Shown piece by piece: positions 60,909-64,000 of a stretch of 64,000 nucleotides of DNA. How positions within the stretch are numbered: position 1 is the first letter of the stretch; every line of letters begins with the position of its first letter. The notes beneath the pieces are model-generated. The model searched no databases. It saw only the letters and a program-made list of their open reading frames with translations, and was not told the origin of the DNA. The stretch covers positions 434,001 to 498,000 of the forward strand of contig OX637620.1 of NCBI GenBank assembly GCA_951802195.1, in the 5' to 3' direction. Both the position numbers and the translations under genes were made by a program. Source of the DNA: Tausonia pullulans (lineage: Eukaryota; Basidiomycota; Tremellomycetes; Cystofilobasidiales; Mrakiaceae).

Positions 60909-62060
60909 ATGGCACCTCCATCCTCAACACCCTACTCGACGGACCTCTCGCTGGCAGCCAAGGTGAACTCGGAGTACAAAGAACAGGCCTACTGGGACTC
61001 GCGGTACCAGGCCGAGGGCACCGCGACCGCGTTCGACTGGACGCTCAAGCCGGACCTTTGTCTTCCGCTGCTCGAGGAGCTTATTCCGAACAAGGAGGCT
61101 CGGATCCTCATGCTTGGCTGTGAGTTTTCATGTTGTCCTCTCGCCATGAGCGCGTGGAGAGAATTGTCGACTGACAACGGACGAACCTACGGCGCGTGTC
61201 TGTCTCGTCGAAACGGGACAGGTGGGAACTCGCTGCTGAGCGAATCTGTATGTTCTGCTTTTGGCTATACCGGTCCGGCTGGATAGTTCTGATCAGCCCC
61301 TCTCGTCCAGATGTACGACGCTGGCTTCAAAAACATTGTCAACATCGACGTGAGTCGGAGTGAAGCGGCGCAGCATGAGGGGTGGCGCGCATAACCATCA
61401 TCAATATCCGACGTGCTGAAATTCTTGCTCCTCAAGTACTCGACTGTTCTCATCGAACAGATGAAGGAGAAGCACGCAGAGAACCGGCCAGAGATGGAAT
61501 GGCATCAGATGGACATTCGGGATCTCAAGTTCCCTGACGGATCCTTCGACGTTGCGCTTGATAAGGGTGCGTGACCGATCCGCTCTTGGTATTATGGTGA
61601 CTCATTAACACCAAGTCTGATTTCTTGACGATCCTTTCCTATCCGCCACACCCAGCGACCATGGTCTGTTCCGCTCTCGACCTGGCCTTCGCCCGACTTT
61701 CTCCCCTTTTCTTTGTGCACTCACTTCGTTCTCTCGCCACAGGATTCCATGCTCACTGGTGTCAAAGACGTCTGGAACCCTGAGCCCGAGGTCGTTGCTG
61801 ACTGCCGAGCCGAAGTCGCTGAGGCCGTCCGGTTCGTCCTCGAGTGTCTCGCTTTCAAATCAGCTGGTCCCCTGATACTTGCGCCATTTTCTAGCGTCCT
61901 TCGCCTCATCCCAGAGGCGAAGTTTATCTACATCACATTCGGACAGCCGCATTTCAGACGTCCTCTGCTTGTTCGCGAAGGCTGGGACCTGGAAGTTCGC
62001 GATGTCGGTGATGGAGTCGGGTTTGGTTATTTCGCTTATGTCATGCAGCGATCTTCGTGA
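60909..62060 (+). CDS. EEF1AKMT4/METTL13-like protein methyltransferase
   Basis: A class I SAM-dependent methyltransferase of the small family that includes human EEF1AKMT4 and the N-terminal domain of METTL13, which methylate lysines of elongation factor 1A. The N-terminus has NSEYKEQAYWDSRYQAEGTA and FDWTLKPDLCLPLLEELIP. Motif I is ILMLGCGNSLLSES, formed by joining two exons. Motif II region is MYDAGFKNIVNIDYSTVLIE, then QMDIRDLKFPDGSFDVALDK (the acidic post-I/II motif) and ATMDSMLTGVKDVW. The end is GYFAYVMQRSS. About 245 residues, five or six exons. Target (eEF1A or another protein) is inference from the family. Confidence 0.85.
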
Positions 62061-63030
62061 GTAGTGGCTGTCGTACTTAACGCGTGCGAAGTAAAACCTG
62101 GTTATCGGCCTTTTGACCCTATCTGGTCGAGTGCGGAACGTGGTGCTTCTTGACAGCTGGCTCATGTTGAGGCGCTGCGCCAGCAAAGTGTTCGCCGCCT
62201 TTGGAGCGGTGGCCTAGTTTAGGTCCTTCAGGTGTCCAGCTCTGGTCTCGGTGAGGAGTTACCCGGGTAACCGACTCGTAAGAGGCATCAAGCCGCCCTC
62301 GTCTGTCGTGACCTGGATGAATGAAGAGCCTCTCAATCATTGCGAATGAAACCACGCCTCCGACGAGGAATCAGCATATGAGATTCGTGGGTTGGGACGG
62401 CTTCTGTAGCTTCGGAGAGCTTATAAGTATCGAATGTCTTACTTTGACGGCGGCGAAATGCCAGAAGTGATTATTGTATACGCAATGAGATGGTCCGCCC
62501 AGATACATCCCCGCCTTGCGGTCGGATCGATCAGGAGCGATGTGGTCCTTCTTGGCATGAATCTCGAACCTCGGCGGGCGACGATGTGAGTGTCAGTCGA
62601 TGTTTTGAGCCTCACATCCGAGTGTCCACGGAACCTCGAATGCCAGGCGTTTACCACTTGCACGCATGTGCACATCTGGTGTCAGGATCTCCGGACTCGC
62701 CACCTCGGCTCTGCGCCTATGTAGCCTCTTCCTTGCTTGCTCAGCATTCCTTCGTCTTCGTCCTTGCTTTCGTCATATTGTTCTGCGCTCCTGGCTTCGC
62801 TGTCTCTCCCTCTCTTCTCGCCGTCCTTATCCCCCTCTCCATTGTTCTCACCCCTAGCCCAGAACAGGCTGAGTTCATCGTAGGTATCAATCTGTGCTCT
62901 GATTATCGTTTAGACACGACAGACTTGCCCGGGACCTCAAAGCTAGTCCGTGCTGCCACCACCTCTCCAGTTCCACTCCTTGGCTGATAATTCTGTTCTC
63001 ATCTATCTCCTTGTCCTGGAGCCTTTGGCA
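62061..63030. other. No supported gene
   Basis: About 970 bp between the methyltransferase and the second LINE copy. Short frames on both strands have no recognisable content. No tRNA was found near the insertion point on this side. Confidence 0.45.
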
Positions 63031-63490
63031 TTTTTTTTTTTGGATTTAAGTCATGAGTTATACGTAGAGAACGAGGTAACCCTATGAGAGATGATGATTC
63101 GTAGCTAGATAGAAGGAAAGCGAAAATGCAAAAAAAAAAAAAATTGAATTTAAGTCATGAGTTATACGTGGAGAACGAGGTAACCCTATGAGAGATAGCG
63201 AGTTGTAGCTAGATAGAGGGAGAGCGGACATGACCGAGCGCGAGATCGTCGGGCGAGGCGCCGTGGGAAGAGGGTTGGTCGAACCACTGGGGATGGTTGG
63301 CCGGACGGCGTGATGGGCGCCGTGAGAGGGGGGGGTTGGTCGAACCACCGGGATGGTGGTTGCAAAAGTGTGTTTTTTTTTGTATTTGAGTCATGAGTTA
63401 TACGTAGAGAACGAGGTAACCCTATGAGAGATATCGAGTAGTAGCCAGATAGAGGGAGAGCGAAAGTAAATAACAGGTAGAAGGAAAGCA
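63031..63490. repeat. LINE copy 2 3' tail: three homopolymer-headed units, one 99-bp unit
   Basis: The tail sequence gtcatgagttatacgt appears at 63050, 63154 and 63390. The first and third are preceded by T runs. The second is preceded by an A run of about 14 followed by ttgaattt. One GC-rich unit starts at 63274, against two in copy 1. Confidence 0.9.
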
Positions 63491-64000
63491 ATATATGGGT
63501 GTGGACATAGGCCCATTAAAGAGGTAAGATGTTAAGATGACCAGCTACATCAAGCAGTGGCTATGGACCAGCCATACTTCCCCACCCCAGACCTGCTTGT
63601 CACCCAGGATCGATGTCGGCGCCGACCGCAGTTCCATCCATCTGGTCCCTGCGAGCTATCCACCTCGTACTCGACTGCCAGTGTGTCTGCCGGATCATAG
63701 ACGCGATCTTGCGGATCTCCTCGTCCGTGACAGGATCGAGGGCTGCGATCTTGCTGTACCTCCGCCTCCGGACGGATCGCCATGTCCGGGCTACAAAGAT
63801 GCAGTGGAAGAGGAAGACCCCCCTCGGCGGCGACGGTGTCGGGCAGACAAGCGTCTGGAGGGAGGGGGGATGGGAGGGGAGTGAAGGAGAGGCACGCGCT
63901 GCCGCAGCCGACCAGATAGCGCGAACGACGGGACACGGCTCGTCGAAAAGGTGGAAGAAGGACTCGACGGGGGCCGTCAGGCACAGCGCACATCGCTTGG
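63031..64000 (-). mobile_element. LINE copy 2, 3' end, cut by window edge
   Basis: Same element and orientation as copy 1. It starts with a T run at 63031-63041 (A tail on the element strand). The reverse transcriptase frame ends at 63600 (equivalent of 37756), and from about 63360 to the window end the sequence appears identical to 37516-38156. Coding content in the window is the final zf-RVT-containing part. Whether this copy is longer than copy 1 lies outside the window. Confidence 0.88.

Overview
The window looks like nuclear DNA of a GC-rich basidiomycete. Genes are densely packed and split by many short introns (mostly about 50-110 nt, often starting gtgcgt, gtgagt or gtacgt). I infer a red-yeast-like member of the Pucciniomycotina (Microbotryomycetes, Rhodotorula/Rhodosporidium-like) from intron style, base composition and gene content. 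This is an inference and species cannot be read from the sequence. Coordinates are CDS spans from start to stop codon, introns included, unless stated.

Layout, left to right. 0.5-4.1 kb: a divergent pair, MZM1 (mitochondrial complex III assembly) and eIF3 subunit L. 4.3-6.8 kb: THI20-type HMP(-P) kinase fused to thiaminase II. 7.6-11.2 kb: an ERI1-like DEDDh exonuclease, divergent from a TANGO2/NRDE protein. 11.8-16.5 kb: exportin-1 (XPO1/CRM1). 17.5-19 kb: a poorly resolved gene on the minus strand. 19.8-21.3 kb: PIS1. 22.3-24.4 kb: a mitochondrial-looking serine/homoserine O-acyltransferase. 24.4-26.4 kb: 2 kb with no gene I can support. 26.4-29.1 kb: UBC6-type E2 and GOT1, convergent. 29.6-35.6 kb: one 6-kb gene for a very large, disordered protein I do not recognise. 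35.9-37.1 kb: scattered membrane-protein-like exons. 37.2-39.75 kb: a 5'-truncated LINE, next to a tRNA-Glu(CTC). 40.3-41.8 kb: RCE1. 42.1-45.4 kb: VPS1. 45.7-48.5 kb: CCT1/TCP1. 49-50.6 kb: a dienelactone hydrolase-like protein. 50.9-54.7 kb: phosphofructokinase. 55.1-58.7 kb: MLH3. 58.8-60.75 kb: an ARP9-like actin-related protein. 60.9-62.1 kb: an EEF1AKMT4-like methyltransferase. 63.03-64 kb: the 3' end of a second, apparently identical LINE copy, cut by the window edge.

The genes are ordinary housekeeping genes (translation, nuclear export, protein folding, lipid and vitamin synthesis, ER and Golgi traffic, glycolysis, mismatch repair). They are not a functional cluster. Several head-to-head pairs share intergenic spaces of roughly 160-460 bp (MZM1/eIF3L, ERI1-like/TANGO2, GOT1/unknown, VPS1/TCP1, PFK/MLH3, ARP9/methyltransferase). 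I found no CRISPR array, rRNA, integrated virus or clearly new defence or mobile system. The most distinctive items are the LINE pair with its variable 3' repeat tail beside a tRNA gene, the ERI1-like nuclease with a long insertion inside its catalytic domain, the unknown 6-kb gene, and two micro-exons (5 nt and 15 nt).
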